From JBNKWA01 sp050299555 (GTDB lineage: Bacteria; Pseudomonadota; Alphaproteobacteria; Rhodobacterales; Rhodobacteraceae): DNA of 27,931 bases. Every line of letters begins with the position of its first letter. Positions within the stretch are counted from its first letter, which is position 1. Made by a program: the position numbers and the translations under genes. Location: NCBI GenBank assembly GCA_050299555.1, contig JBNKWA010000084.1, forward strand, positions 1 through 27,931, written 5' to 3'. This document shows, piece after piece, positions 13,423 to 21,676 of the stretch. The notes beneath the pieces were generated by a model. The model was not told the origin of the DNA, made no database searches, and was given only the letters and a program-made list of their open reading frames with translations.

Positions 13423-15741
13423 ATGGGACGGATTGCGGTGGTCTGCGGACGCCTGGTTGTGGCGTTCGCACTTGTCGTTGGCCTTGAAACCACGGCGCTT
13501 CGGGCGCAGGACTTCTCTTTCTCTGCCATCACCGTCGAGGGCAACACGCGGATCGAGGACGCCACGATCGAGAGTTTCGCGGGTGTCGAGCGCGGGACAC
13601 CGATCAGCGCCAGCGACCTCAACGCGGGGCTGCAGCGGCTGATCGATACCGGCCTGTTCGAAGACGTGAACATGCAGCCGCGCGGCGGAACGTTGGTGAT
13701 TACGGTTGTCGAGAATCCGACCGTCAACCTGATCAGCTTCGAGGGCAACGACTTCATCGACGACGAGACCCTGGCCGGCATTGTCCAGCTTCGTCCGCGG
13801 CGGCCCTACACCCGCACCGGCGCGGAGGCGGACGCTCAGCGCATTGCCGACGCCTATGCCCAGTCCGGCCGCTTCAATGCCGAGGTCACGCCGAAGCTGA
13901 TCCGGCTGGCCGACGAGCGTGTGAACGTGGTGTTCGAGATCGCCGAAGGCCGTGTCACCGAGGTGCAGCGCATCAGCTTCATCGGCAACACCGTCTATTC
14001 CGACCGGCGCCTGCGCCGGGTGATCGAGACCGGGCAGGCCGGGCTGCTGTCCTTCATCTTCACCAACGACACCTACGACCAGGACCGGCTGGAGCGCGAC
14101 AAGGAGCGGCTGCGTCGCTTCTACATGCAGCGCGGCTACGTCGACTTTCAGGTCCGCTCGGCCAGTGCAGAGTTCTCGCGCGAACGCAACGGGTTCTTCC
14201 TGTCGTTCGGCATCACCGAGGGTGAGCAATACCACTACGGCAAGCTGGGCGTGGCGGTTGAGATCCCCGGCATGGACGCCGCGCCGTTCCAGGCACTGGT
14301 CGATGTCCGCCAGGGGCAGGTCTACAATGCAGACCGGGTCGATCGCATCATCGAGCGCATGAGCTTTCTCGCCGCCCAGCAGGGCTACTCCTTCGTCGAG
14401 GTGCGCCCCAGGGTCAGGAAGGACGAGGCCAACCGCATCCTCGATATCACTTTCGAGCTGGCCGAGGGCCCAAGGATCTTTGTCGAGCGCATCGACATCC
14501 GGGGCAACAACCAGACCCTGGACCGGGTGATTCGACGCCAGTTCCGCATCGTCGAGGGTGACGCCTTCAACGTGCGCGAAGTGAGGAACGCCGAGAACCG
14601 GATACGGGCCCTTGGCTATTTCTCCAAGGCCGAGCTTCGGGTGCGCGAGGGGGCCGCGTCCACCGGCGCCATCGTGACGGTGGATGTCGAGGAGGCGCCG
14701 ACCGGTAGCCTGAACTTCGGCGCCGCCTATTCCACCAGCGACGGGCTTGCCGGCACGATCTCGGTGGTGGAGCGGAACTTCCTTGGGCGCGGCCAGACCG
14801 TGGGGGTGGATTTCTCTAACGGCACCCAGGCCCAGACGCTTCGGTTCTCGTTCACCGAACCGGCGCTGTTCGACCAGGACCTTTCGGTCGGCTTCGACAT
14901 CTACACCCAGGAGCGCGAACGCGCCGAATCGTCGATCAATACCAGGAATATCGGCTTTGAGCCTCGCATTGGCTTCCCGCTGTCCGAACGCAGCCGGCTG
15001 ACGCTGCGGTATCGGATTTCCGACGACGAGATCATCGTGCCCGATCCGGATACTATCTCGCCGCTGATCCTCGCCGACGAGGGGTCACAGGTGACGTCCT
15101 CGTTGGGCTTCACCTACAGCTACGACCGCCGCAACTCGCCGGTCGATCCGACCGCCGGGTTCATCCTGCGCTTCGATCAGGACTTCGCCGGCCTGGGTGG
15201 CGATGCCCAGTACTCCAAGAGCCGTGCCAAGGCGACGGCCTATACGTCGCTCTTCGACGAGGAGGTGGTGATCTCGGGCGAAGTCGAGGGTGGTGCTCTG
15301 GTCATGTTCGACGGCGAGTCGCGCATCACCGACCGTTTCTTTCTTGGCGGCGACACGCTGCGCGGCTTTGCCAATGGCGGCGTCGGTCCGCGCGATGCCT
15401 GCACTGCCTGCGTCTCGGGCAACGACATCGACGACTCGCTCGGCGGCAATCTCTTTGCGGTGGCAAGGGTCGAGGCCAGCTTCCCCATCGGCCTGCCCGA
15501 GCAGTACGGCATCTATGGTGGACTGTTTGCCGATGCCGGCACGGTCTGGGATCTGGGCGGCCTCGGGGCCGGCGCCTCGGGCCCGATCGACGATTCGGCC
15601 AAGCTGCGCAGCTCGGTGGGCTTCAGCATCTTCTGGGATACGGCGATCGGGCCGCTGCGCTTCAACTACGGCATTCCAGTCGTCAAGGTGGATGGCGATG
15701 AGGTCGAACACTTCCGCCTGACCATCGACACGCGGTTCTGA
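13423..15741 (+). CDS. bamA: Outer membrane protein assembly factor BamA
   Basis: Central Omp85 component of the BAM complex, which inserts beta-barrel proteins into the outer membrane. A signal peptide (hydrophobic core VVAFALVVGL, likely cleavage after LRA at about residue 29) is followed by five POTRA-like repeats (for example FSAITVEGNTRIEDATI, ISFIGNTVYSDRRLRRVI and IDIRGNNQTLDRVIRRQF). The C-terminal 16-strand barrel runs from about residue 425. The conserved loop-6 motif appears as LRGFANGG near 646 and is followed by a CTAC cysteine pair. The protein ends in Phe, as expected for barrel recognition. Length 772 is normal. The ompH ATG overlaps its stop by one base (TGATG). Confidence 0.97.
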   Translation: MGRIAVVCGRLVVAFALVVGLETTALRAQDFSFSAITVEGNTRIEDATIESFAGVERGTPISASDLNAGLQRLIDTGLFEDVNMQPRGGTLVITVVENPTVNLISFEGNDFIDDETLAGIVQLRPRRPYTRTGAEADAQRIADAYAQSGRFNAEVTPKLIRLADERVNVVFEIAEGRVTEVQRISFIGNTVYSDRRLRRVIETGQAGLLSFIFTNDTYDQDRLERDKERLRRFYMQRGYVDFQVRSASAEFSRERNGFFLSFGITEGEQYHYGKLGVAVEIPGMDAAPFQALVDVRQGQVYNADRVDRIIERMSFLAAQQGYSFVEVRPRVRKDEANRILDITFELAEGPRIFVERIDIRGNNQTLDRVIRRQFRIVEGDAFNVREVRNAENRIRALGYFSKAELRVREGAASTGAIVTVDVEEAPTGSLNFGAAYSTSDGLAGTISVVERNFLGRGQTVGVDFSNGTQAQTLRFSFTEPALFDQDLSVGFDIYTQERERAESSINTRNIGFEPRIGFPLSERSRLTLRYRISDDEIIVPDPDTISPLILADEGSQVTSSLGFTYSYDRRNSPVDPTAGFILRFDQDFAGLGGDAQYSKSRAKATAYTSLFDEEVVISGEVEGGALVMFDGESRITDRFFLGGDTLRGFANGGVGPRDACTACVSGNDIDDSLGGNLFAVARVEASFPIGLPEQYGIYGGLFADAGTVWDLGGLGAGASGPIDDSAKLRSSVGFSIFWDTAIGPLRFNYGIPVVKVDGDEVEHFRLTIDTRF

Positions 15742-16349
15742 TGGCGGATCGGCTGCGGATTGCGACCGCCGCCCGCGCGCTGACCCTGACCGCGGCGCTT
15801 TTTGCCTTGGCGCCGGTGGCGCCGGCGCAGGACGTGCCGCAGGGGCTGCCGTTCCTGGTCGTCGATCAGGAGCGCCTGCTGAACGAGTCGCTGGCCGGCC
15901 AGGCGGTTCTGGCCGAGGAGGAAGCCGATCGTAAGACCCTGGCCGATTCGGGCAGCAGGATCGATGCCGAGCTGGAGGCCGAGGAACAGCGCCTGACCGG
16001 ATTGCGTGACGAGACCGAGCCGGAGGCGTTCCGGGCCATGGCGGACGCCTTTGACGACCGCGTCGTTGCCGCCAGGCGCGAGCAGGAGGAGGCGGCACGC
16101 GCCGCATCGCTCCGGGCGGAATCCCGACGGCGCGAGTTCTTCAGCTCGGCTGCCCCGGTTCTGGCGGGGATTTTGGCCGATTCCGGTGCGGCAGCCATCG
16201 TCGACCAGCGTTCGATCTTGATTTCCAATCAGAATTTGAACATCACCGCCGAGGCAATCCGGCGCCTCGATGCCGCCTTTCAGGCTGATCAGCAGGATCA
16301 GCCGGGTGACGAAGCGCCGGCCGAGGACGCTCCCGCGGACCAGCCCTAG
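15741..16349 (+). CDS. OmpH/Skp-family periplasmic chaperone
   Basis: Predicted periplasmic chaperone of the OmpH/Skp family, which holds unfolded outer-membrane proteins for BAM. A signal peptide is visible (LTLTAALFALAPVAPAQ, likely cut after PAQ or APA near residue 30). VVDQERLLNES then opens the typical first strand. Long charged Glu/Ala/Arg helices (about 58-135) would form the coiled-coil tentacles. The closing segment GAAAIVDQRSILISNQNLNIT matches the family C-terminal strand. An acidic Pro/Asp/Gln tail ends the 202 residues. The ATG is the A of the bamA TGA stop, so translation is probably coupled. Confidence 0.9.
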   Translation: MADRLRIATAARALTLTAALFALAPVAPAQDVPQGLPFLVVDQERLLNESLAGQAVLAEEEADRKTLADSGSRIDAELEAEEQRLTGLRDETEPEAFRAMADAFDDRVVAARREQEEAARAASLRAESRRREFFSSAAPVLAGILADSGAAAIVDQRSILISNQNLNITAEAIRRLDAAFQADQQDQPGDEAPAEDAPADQP

Positions 16350-16398
16350 GCTGCCCGCGGCGACGACCGACAAGAAGCAGGACCCCGGGGAGCAGCGC

Positions 16399-16899
16399 AT
16401 GAATGCAGTGACCATCGATCCGGCCCTTGAAGAGGCCGATATCCTTGAAATCAAGCGCTGCATTCCGCACCGCTATCCGTTCCTGTTCATCGACCGAGTG
16501 GTCAACATCGCTCCCAACAAGGGTGCGGTGGGGATCAAGAACGTCACCGTCAACGAGCCGCATTTCGAGGGCCATTTCCCGACTCGCCCGATCATGCCGG
16601 GGGTTACCATTGTCGAGGCGATGGCGCAGACCGCCGCGGTCATGGTGGCCAAGACCCTGGATCTGGCCGGGAAGGGCGCGCTGGTCTATTTCATGTCGCT
16701 TGACAAGTGCAAGTTCCGCCAGCCGGTTCAGCCCGGCGACCGCATGGAGCTGCACGTGACGGTCATCCGCGGGCGCTCGAAGGTGTGGAAGTTCTGGGGC
16801 GAAGCCAAGGTCGACGGCACCATCGTCGCCGAGGCGGAGTTCTGCGCCATGATCCAGTTGCCGGACGCCCGCGATACGCCGGCGGAGCCGAAAGCGTGA
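16399..16899 (+). CDS. fabZ: 3-hydroxyacyl-[acyl-carrier-protein] dehydratase FabZ
   Basis: FabZ dehydrates (3R)-hydroxyacyl-ACP in fatty acid elongation. It competes with LpxA for hydroxyacyl-ACP, which explains its place in lipid A clusters. RCIPHRYPFLFIDRV is at 20-34. The catalytic pair sits in FEGHFPTRPIMPGVTIVEAM, with H59 and E73. The hot-dog fold ends with VWKFWGEAKVDG and VAEAEFCAMI. Length is 166 (E. coli 151). GGGGAG eight bases upstream supports ATG 16399; an in-frame start at 16270 lies inside ompH. Its TGA overlaps the lpxA GTG (GTGA). Only 49 bases separate it from ompH, leaving no room for lpxD. Confidence 0.97.
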   Translation: MNAVTIDPALEEADILEIKRCIPHRYPFLFIDRVVNIAPNKGAVGIKNVTVNEPHFEGHFPTRPIMPGVTIVEAMAQTAAVMVAKTLDLAGKGALVYFMSLDKCKFRQPVQPGDRMELHVTVIRGRSKVWKFWGEAKVDGTIVAEAEFCAMIQLPDARDTPAEPKA

Positions 16900-17723
16900 C
16901 CCCCACGGGCGTTCATACGACGGCCGAGATTCACCCCTCGGCGGTGGTCGAGGATGGTGCGGTCATCGGCCGGGGCTGCCGCATCGGCCCGTTCTGCTTC
17001 GTCGGCGGCGGTGTGGTGCTGGGGCGCGACGTCGAGCTTGTCAGCCACGTCGCGGTCACCGGCGATACCCGCATCGGCAGCGACACCTGCATCTGGCCCT
17101 TCGCCTCGATCGGGCACCGGCCGCAGGACCTGAAGTTTCGAGGCGAGAAGACACGGCTGGAAATCGGCGCCCGGAACATGATCCGCGAGTACGTCACCAT
17201 GAACCCCGGAACCGAGGGCGGCGGTGGCCTGACCCGGGTGGGTGACGGCGGTCTGTTCATGATGGGTGTGCATATCGGCCACGACGCCCGCGTCGGCGAC
17301 GGTGTGATCATGGCCAACTACGCATCGCTGGGCGGCCATTGCGAGGTCGGAGATCATGCGGTGATCGGCGCGCTGGCCGGCATTCACCAGTTCGTCCGCA
17401 TCGGCCAGGGCGCCATGATCGGCGGTCTGTCGGCGGTGGTCTCCGACATCATCCCCTACGGCAGCGTGGCCGGCGAACGGGCGCATCTGATTGGCCTGAA
17501 CCTGGTGGGACTGAAGCGGCGCAGTGTCGATCGCGCCCAGGTCAAGGGGCTGCGCGACGCCTATGCCGCTCTGTTCGAGGACGAGGCCGGCGGCGCCTTG
17601 CGCGAGCGCCTGGCGGCGTTGGCTGGTGTGCATGAGGGTAATCCGCTGGTCGATGAGATGCTGGCATTCCTGAGCGGCGATACCGCGCGTCACTTCACGG
17701 TTCCGAAGGCCCGCCATGGATGA
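16896..17723 (+). CDS. lpxA: UDP-N-acetylglucosamine acyltransferase
   Basis: LpxA transfers a 3-hydroxyacyl chain from ACP to UDP-GlcNAc, the first lipid A step. The left-handed beta-helix is visible as hexapeptide repeats from IHPSAVVEDGAVIGRGCRIG onward. The catalytic histidine is expected to be H129 in GVHIGHDARVGDG. IHQFVRIGQGAMIGGLSAV and the helical C-terminus complete the family pattern. Length 275 is close to E. coli (262). The start is GTG 16896, overlapping the fabZ stop in GTGA. It overlaps lpxI by eight bases. Confidence 0.97.
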   Translation: MTPTGVHTTAEIHPSAVVEDGAVIGRGCRIGPFCFVGGGVVLGRDVELVSHVAVTGDTRIGSDTCIWPFASIGHRPQDLKFRGEKTRLEIGARNMIREYVTMNPGTEGGGGLTRVGDGGLFMMGVHIGHDARVGDGVIMANYASLGGHCEVGDHAVIGALAGIHQFVRIGQGAMIGGLSAVVSDIIPYGSVAGERAHLIGLNLVGLKRRSVDRAQVKGLRDAYAALFEDEAGGALRERLAALAGVHEGNPLVDEMLAFLSGDTARHFTVPKARHG

Positions 17724-18609
17724 AGTCGCGGAAGCGCCCAGGCCTTCGGTGCCGGCCCTGCCGCCGGCGCTGGCCATCGTCGCTGGCGGCGGTGTCTTGC
17801 CGCGGTTGATTGCCGTCGATCAGAAGCGCCGCGGGCTGCCCTATCGCGTGGTGCAGTTCGACGGTGTCGAGATCGATTGGGCCGCCGACCACCCTGTCAT
17901 CCGCGCCACCTTCGAAAAGCCGGGGCGGCTGTTCGCCGACCTGCGCAGTGCCGACTGCCGGACGGTGAGCTTTGCCGGCGGACTGAAGCGCCCCAGACTC
18001 AATCCGCTCAAGTTCGACTTCAAGGGCCTGCGGCTGGCGCCGACGCTGTTCGCGGCGATGAAGGCCGGCGATGACGAGACGCTGCGCATCGTGACTGGCA
18101 TCTTCGAGAAGGAAGGCTTCAGCGTTCGCGCCCCGCACGAGCTGCTGGAGGAGCTTCTTGCCCAGCCCGGTGTGCCAACCGCCGCCAAACCCGATGACGC
18201 GGACGAAACCGATGCGGCGCGCGCTGCCGAGATCGTGCGCGCCCTGGGCGCGGTCGATGTGGGGCAGGGCGCAGTGGTGGCGCAAGGCATCTGCCTTGCC
18301 ACCGAAACCATCCAGGGTACCGACAAGATGCTGGAGTTCGTGGCCCGGACCGGCACCGTCTATCGCCCCGACCCCGAGGGAGCCAAGGGTGTGCTGCTCA
18401 AGGCGCCGAAGCCCGGCCAGGATTGGCGGGTGGATCTGCCCGCGATCGGGCCCGAGACCATGCGCCAGGTGGCCGCTGCTGGCCTCGCCGGCATAGCGGT
18501 CGAGGCCGGGGGCGTGCTGATCCTCGGGCTTGAGGAAACGGTGGCCGAGGCCGACCGGCTGGGCCTGTTCCTGTGGGGCCGCCCGAAGGATGGCGGCGCC
18601 CCGGCTTGA
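17716..18609 (+). CDS. lpxI: UDP-2,3-diacylglucosamine pyrophosphatase LpxI
   Basis: LpxI hydrolyses UDP-2,3-diacylglucosamine to lipid X. It replaces the unrelated LpxH in many alphaproteobacteria, including Caulobacter. The N-terminal LAIVAGGGVLPRLIA is at about 21-35. FAGGLKRPRLNPLKFD, GFSVRAPHELLEELL and GAVVAQGICLATETIQGTDK follow, with AGLAGIAVEAGGVLIL near the C-terminus. Length 297 is slightly longer than typical, with an Ala/Asp-rich insert around 155-170. The ATG lies inside the end of lpxA, and the TGA overlaps the lpxB TTG, so the three genes are translationally linked. Confidence 0.95.
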   Translation: MDEVAEAPRPSVPALPPALAIVAGGGVLPRLIAVDQKRRGLPYRVVQFDGVEIDWAADHPVIRATFEKPGRLFADLRSADCRTVSFAGGLKRPRLNPLKFDFKGLRLAPTLFAAMKAGDDETLRIVTGIFEKEGFSVRAPHELLEELLAQPGVPTAAKPDDADETDAARAAEIVRALGAVDVGQGAVVAQGICLATETIQGTDKMLEFVARTGTVYRPDPEGAKGVLLKAPKPGQDWRVDLPAIGPETMRQVAAAGLAGIAVEAGGVLILGLEETVAEADRLGLFLWGRPKDGGAPA

Positions 18610-19763
18610 ACCGGCCGCTGAAGCTTTTCGTCATCGCCGGCGAGGCGTCGGGCGACCAGTTGGGTCGTGGGCTGATGGCCGGCCTCAGGGAGGTTGCCGG
18701 CACCGAGATCGACTGGGCAGGGGTCGGCGGCGGCGGCATGCGGGGTGAGGGGCTGCAGAGCCTCTTCCCCATGGACGAACTGGCGGTGATGGGGCTGGCC
18801 GAGGTTCTGCCCAAGGCCCGCCAGCTTCTGGCGCGGGTGCGGCAGACCGCCGATGCGGCGCTCGATTTCGCCCCTGACGCGCTGATCACCATCGACGCCC
18901 CGGATTTTGCGCTACGGGTCGCCGGCCGGGTCAAGGCTGCCCGGCCCGGGATCCGTACCATCCACTACGTGGCGCCTTCGGTCTGGGCTTGGCGGCCCGG
19001 GCGGGCGAAGAAGATGGCCCGCGTCATCGATCATGTGCTTGCGCTGCTGCCCTTCGAGCCGCCCTACATGACCGCAGCCGGCATGAGCTGTGATTTTGTG
19101 GGGCATCCGGCCGCCGCCGAGCCGGTGCCGACCCAGTCCGAGGTGCTGGCGCTCAGGGTCGGGCATCGTATCGGCGCCACTGATCCGGTGCTGTTGCTGC
19201 TACCTGGGTCGCGGCGCGGCGAGATCAGCCGATTGTGGCCGGTCTTCCGCGACGTGGCGCTGAGGCTGGCGGCGCAACAGCCTGACCTGCGGCTGATGAC
19301 GGTTCCGGCCCCCGGCCGCGAGGCGTGGCTGGGCGAGGTCTTCGCCGGACTTCCGGTGACTCATGTCACCGGTACCGAGGCCGAGCGCCGGGCCGCCCTT
19401 GCCGCCGCCACGGTGGCGCTGGCGGCATCGGGCACCGTCTCGCTGGAACTTGCGGCAGTGGGCACGCCGATGGTCATCGCCTGGGCCGCGCACCCGCTGA
19501 CCGCCTTCCTGATCAAGCGCATGGCGCGGGTGAAATCGCCGACACTGGTGAACCTTCTGACCGACAGCTTTGTTGTGCCGGACTTTCTGTTCGAAAACTG
19601 CCGGGCTGATCTGATCGCGCCGGCCGTGGCGCGGCTGATGGACGATCCGATTGCCATCCGGGCCCAGCGTGAGGCCGGGGCAGAAGCGATGCGTATGCTT
19701 GGCCGCGGCGATGAGGCACCGGGGCTGCGCGCCGCCCGGTCGGTCCTCGCCGCTATTCGGTAA
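18606..19763 (+). CDS. lpxB: Lipid A disaccharide synthase
   Basis: LpxB joins lipid X and UDP-2,3-diacylglucosamine into the lipid A disaccharide. LKLFVIAGEASGDQLG is the family N-terminus. SVWAWRPGRAKKM, LALLPFEPPYM, FVGHP, LLPGSRRGEI and AASGTVSLELAAVGTPMVIA are typical. Length is 385 residues. The preferred start is TTG 18606, which overlaps the lpxI TGA as TTGA and has AAGGA about 13 bases upstream. GTG 18573 would add 11 residues without family resemblance and has no ribosome-binding site. The 3' end overlaps the convergent ybaK-like gene by 11 bases. Confidence 0.95.
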   Translation: MNRPLKLFVIAGEASGDQLGRGLMAGLREVAGTEIDWAGVGGGGMRGEGLQSLFPMDELAVMGLAEVLPKARQLLARVRQTADAALDFAPDALITIDAPDFALRVAGRVKAARPGIRTIHYVAPSVWAWRPGRAKKMARVIDHVLALLPFEPPYMTAAGMSCDFVGHPAAAEPVPTQSEVLALRVGHRIGATDPVLLLLPGSRRGEISRLWPVFRDVALRLAAQQPDLRLMTVPAPGREAWLGEVFAGLPVTHVTGTEAERRAALAAATVALAASGTVSLELAAVGTPMVIAWAAHPLTAFLIKRMARVKSPTLVNLLTDSFVVPDFLFENCRADLIAPAVARLMDDPIAIRAQREAGAEAMRMLGRGDEAPGLRAARSVLAAIR

Positions 19764-20238
19764 AGTCGGCCACCGTCGGCGCCAGCGCCTCAACCAATGC
19801 AGTCGGTGCGATCTCGAAAACATGATGCGGTGTTCCAGCCGCCGCCCAAACGGTGGCGAAATCCAGGACGTGCGGGTCGAGCCAGGCCAGGATCGGCCGG
19901 ACGTGGCCGAAGGGCGAGACACCACCGATGGCGAAACCTGTATGGGCGCGGATCGAGGCACCGTCGCCGGAGACCAGTGGCCGGCCCGCCAGCGCCGAGG
20001 CGCGGGTGAGGCTGACGCGGTTGTTGCCTGCGGTCAGGAACAGGAAATGCGGAGCGGCGAGCGGAACATCCGCATCCGCCGCCCTGAGCACGACCGACTT
20101 GACGATGCGATCGACGACTACCCCGCAGGCCCGGGCCGCCGCCTCGGCCGTCAACGTGCCCTCGTCCAAACGCACGGGTTCGATGACAATACCGCGGTCA
20201 CGGGCGTCCGCGACGACCCTTCTCAGGCTCTTGCTCAC
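19753..20238 (-). CDS. YbaK/EbsC-family aminoacyl-tRNA deacylase
   Basis: A 161-residue single-domain protein of the YbaK/ProX editing family. Members hydrolyse mischarged tRNA such as Cys-tRNA(Pro) or Ala-tRNA(Pro). The conserved lysine lies in DRIVKSVVL (K47). VSLTRASALAGRPLV follows, and the loop GGVSPFGH at 105-112 is the family signature. The substrate cannot be told from these residues alone. It sits between lpxB and gltA and converges on lpxB, with an 11-base overlap of the two coding ends. It ends 27 bases upstream of the gltA side, on the same strand as gltA. Confidence 0.88.
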   Translation of the reverse strand: MSKSLRRVVADARDRGIVIEPVRLDEGTLTAEAAARACGVVVDRIVKSVVLRAADADVPLAAPHFLFLTAGNNRVSLTRASALAGRPLVSGDGASIRAHTGFAIGGVSPFGHVRPILAWLDPHVLDFATVWAAAGTPHHVFEIAPTALVEALAPTVADFTE

Positions 20239-20265
20239 GGCGTTCGACGCAGCGCCCGGTCGGGC

Positions 20266-21564
20266 TCAGCGGTCCTCAGTCTCGACATAGGGGCGGCGGG
20301 GCGCGCCGGTATAGAGCTGCCGTGGCCGGCCTATCTTGGCCCCCGGCTCGGCGATCATCTCTTTCCACTGCGAGATCCAGCCGACGGTGCGCGCCAGCGC
20401 AAAGATCGGCGTGAACATCGAGGTCGGGAAGCCGATCGCATCGAGGATGATGCCCGAATAGAAATCGACGTTGGGATACAGCTTCTTCTCGACGAAGTAG
20501 GGGTCCTCCAGCGCGATCTTCTCCAGCTCCTTGGCGACCTGCAGCGTCGGGTTGTTCTCGATCCCGAGCAGCCCCAGCACCTCGTCGGCGCTTTCCTTCA
20601 TCACCTTGGCCCGCGGGTCGAAGTTCTTGTAGACGCGGTGGCCGAAGCCCATCAGCCGGAACGGGTCGTTCTTGTCCTTGGCCCGGGCGATGTATTCCGG
20701 GATGCGGTCAACCGTGCCGATCTCGCGCAGCATCTCCAGGCAGGCCTGATTGGCACCGCCATGGGCCGGCCCCCAAAGGCAGGCAACGCCGGCGGCGATG
20801 CACGCGAAGGGGTTGGCCTGGCTCGATCCGGCCAGCCGCACCGTGGAAGTTGATGCGTTCTGCTCGTGATCCGCGTGCAGCGTGAAGATGCGGTCCATGG
20901 CCCGCGAGAGGATCGGATCGACGTGATATTCCTCGGCCGGCACTGCAAAGCACATGTGCAGGAAGTTGGCCGCGTAGTCGAGGTCGTTGCGCGGATATAC
21001 GAAGGGCTGACCGACGTGGTACTTGAAGGCCCAGGCGCAGATCGTCGGCATCTTGGCGATCAGCCGGATCGTCGCCACCTCGCGCTGCCAGGCGTCGAAG
21101 ATGTCGGTGGAGTCGTGATAGAAGGCCGACATGGCCCCGACCACGCCGCAGACCGTCGCCATGGGATGGGCGTCGCGACGAAAGCCGCGGAAGAAGTACT
21201 GCATTTGCTCGTGCAGCATGGTGTGGCGGGTGACCCGGGTCTCGAAATCGGTAAGCTGCCCAGCCGTCGGCAGTTCGCCGTAGAGCAGCAGGTAGCAGAC
21301 CTCAAGGAAGTGCGATTTCTCGGCCAGCTCGTCGATGGAATAGCCGCGATAAAGAAGCTCGCCCTTGTCGCCGTCGATATAGGTGATGGAGCTGTCGCAG
21401 GAGGCGGTCGAGGTGAAGCCCGGATCATAGGTGAACACATCCGCCTGGGCGTAGAGCTTGCGGATGTCGATGACGTCGGGCCCGACGGTGGGCGACAGGA
21501 TCGGCAACTCGATCGTCTGGCTGCCGATGTTCAGCGTTGCCGAACGATTGGTGTCCTTGGCCAT
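20266..21564 (-). CDS. gltA: Citrate synthase, hexameric bacterial type
   Basis: Citrate synthase, which condenses acetyl-CoA and oxaloacetate at the entry of the TCA cycle. Catalytic residues are in place: H268 in GPAHGGAN, H309 in MGFGHRVYKN and D367 in PNVDFYSG. ADHEQNASTSTVRLAGSSQA near 231-250 is typical of the Gram-negative type, as is the N-terminal domain with ITYIDGDKGELLYRGYSI. Length 432 is normal. GGGGAG lies eight bases before the ATG. The protein begins in the 112-base gap after gltX, so it could be expressed with gltX or from its own promoter. Confidence 0.98.
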   Translation of the reverse strand: MAKDTNRSATLNIGSQTIELPILSPTVGPDVIDIRKLYAQADVFTYDPGFTSTASCDSSITYIDGDKGELLYRGYSIDELAEKSHFLEVCYLLLYGELPTAGQLTDFETRVTRHTMLHEQMQYFFRGFRRDAHPMATVCGVVGAMSAFYHDSTDIFDAWQREVATIRLIAKMPTICAWAFKYHVGQPFVYPRNDLDYAANFLHMCFAVPAEEYHVDPILSRAMDRIFTLHADHEQNASTSTVRLAGSSQANPFACIAAGVACLWGPAHGGANQACLEMLREIGTVDRIPEYIARAKDKNDPFRLMGFGHRVYKNFDPRAKVMKESADEVLGLLGIENNPTLQVAKELEKIALEDPYFVEKKLYPNVDFYSGIILDAIGFPTSMFTPIFALARTVGWISQWKEMIAEPGAKIGRPRQLYTGAPRRPYVETEDR

Positions 21565-21676
21565 GTCAGGATCTCCCCGAGTTGCGGATGCGGACTGCTA
21601 GCGCGGCATCCGTTAATGAACAGCGAGCGTCGCGCCGAATTCCGGCGATCGCGTTTTCATGCCGGCTGCGGCGCGA

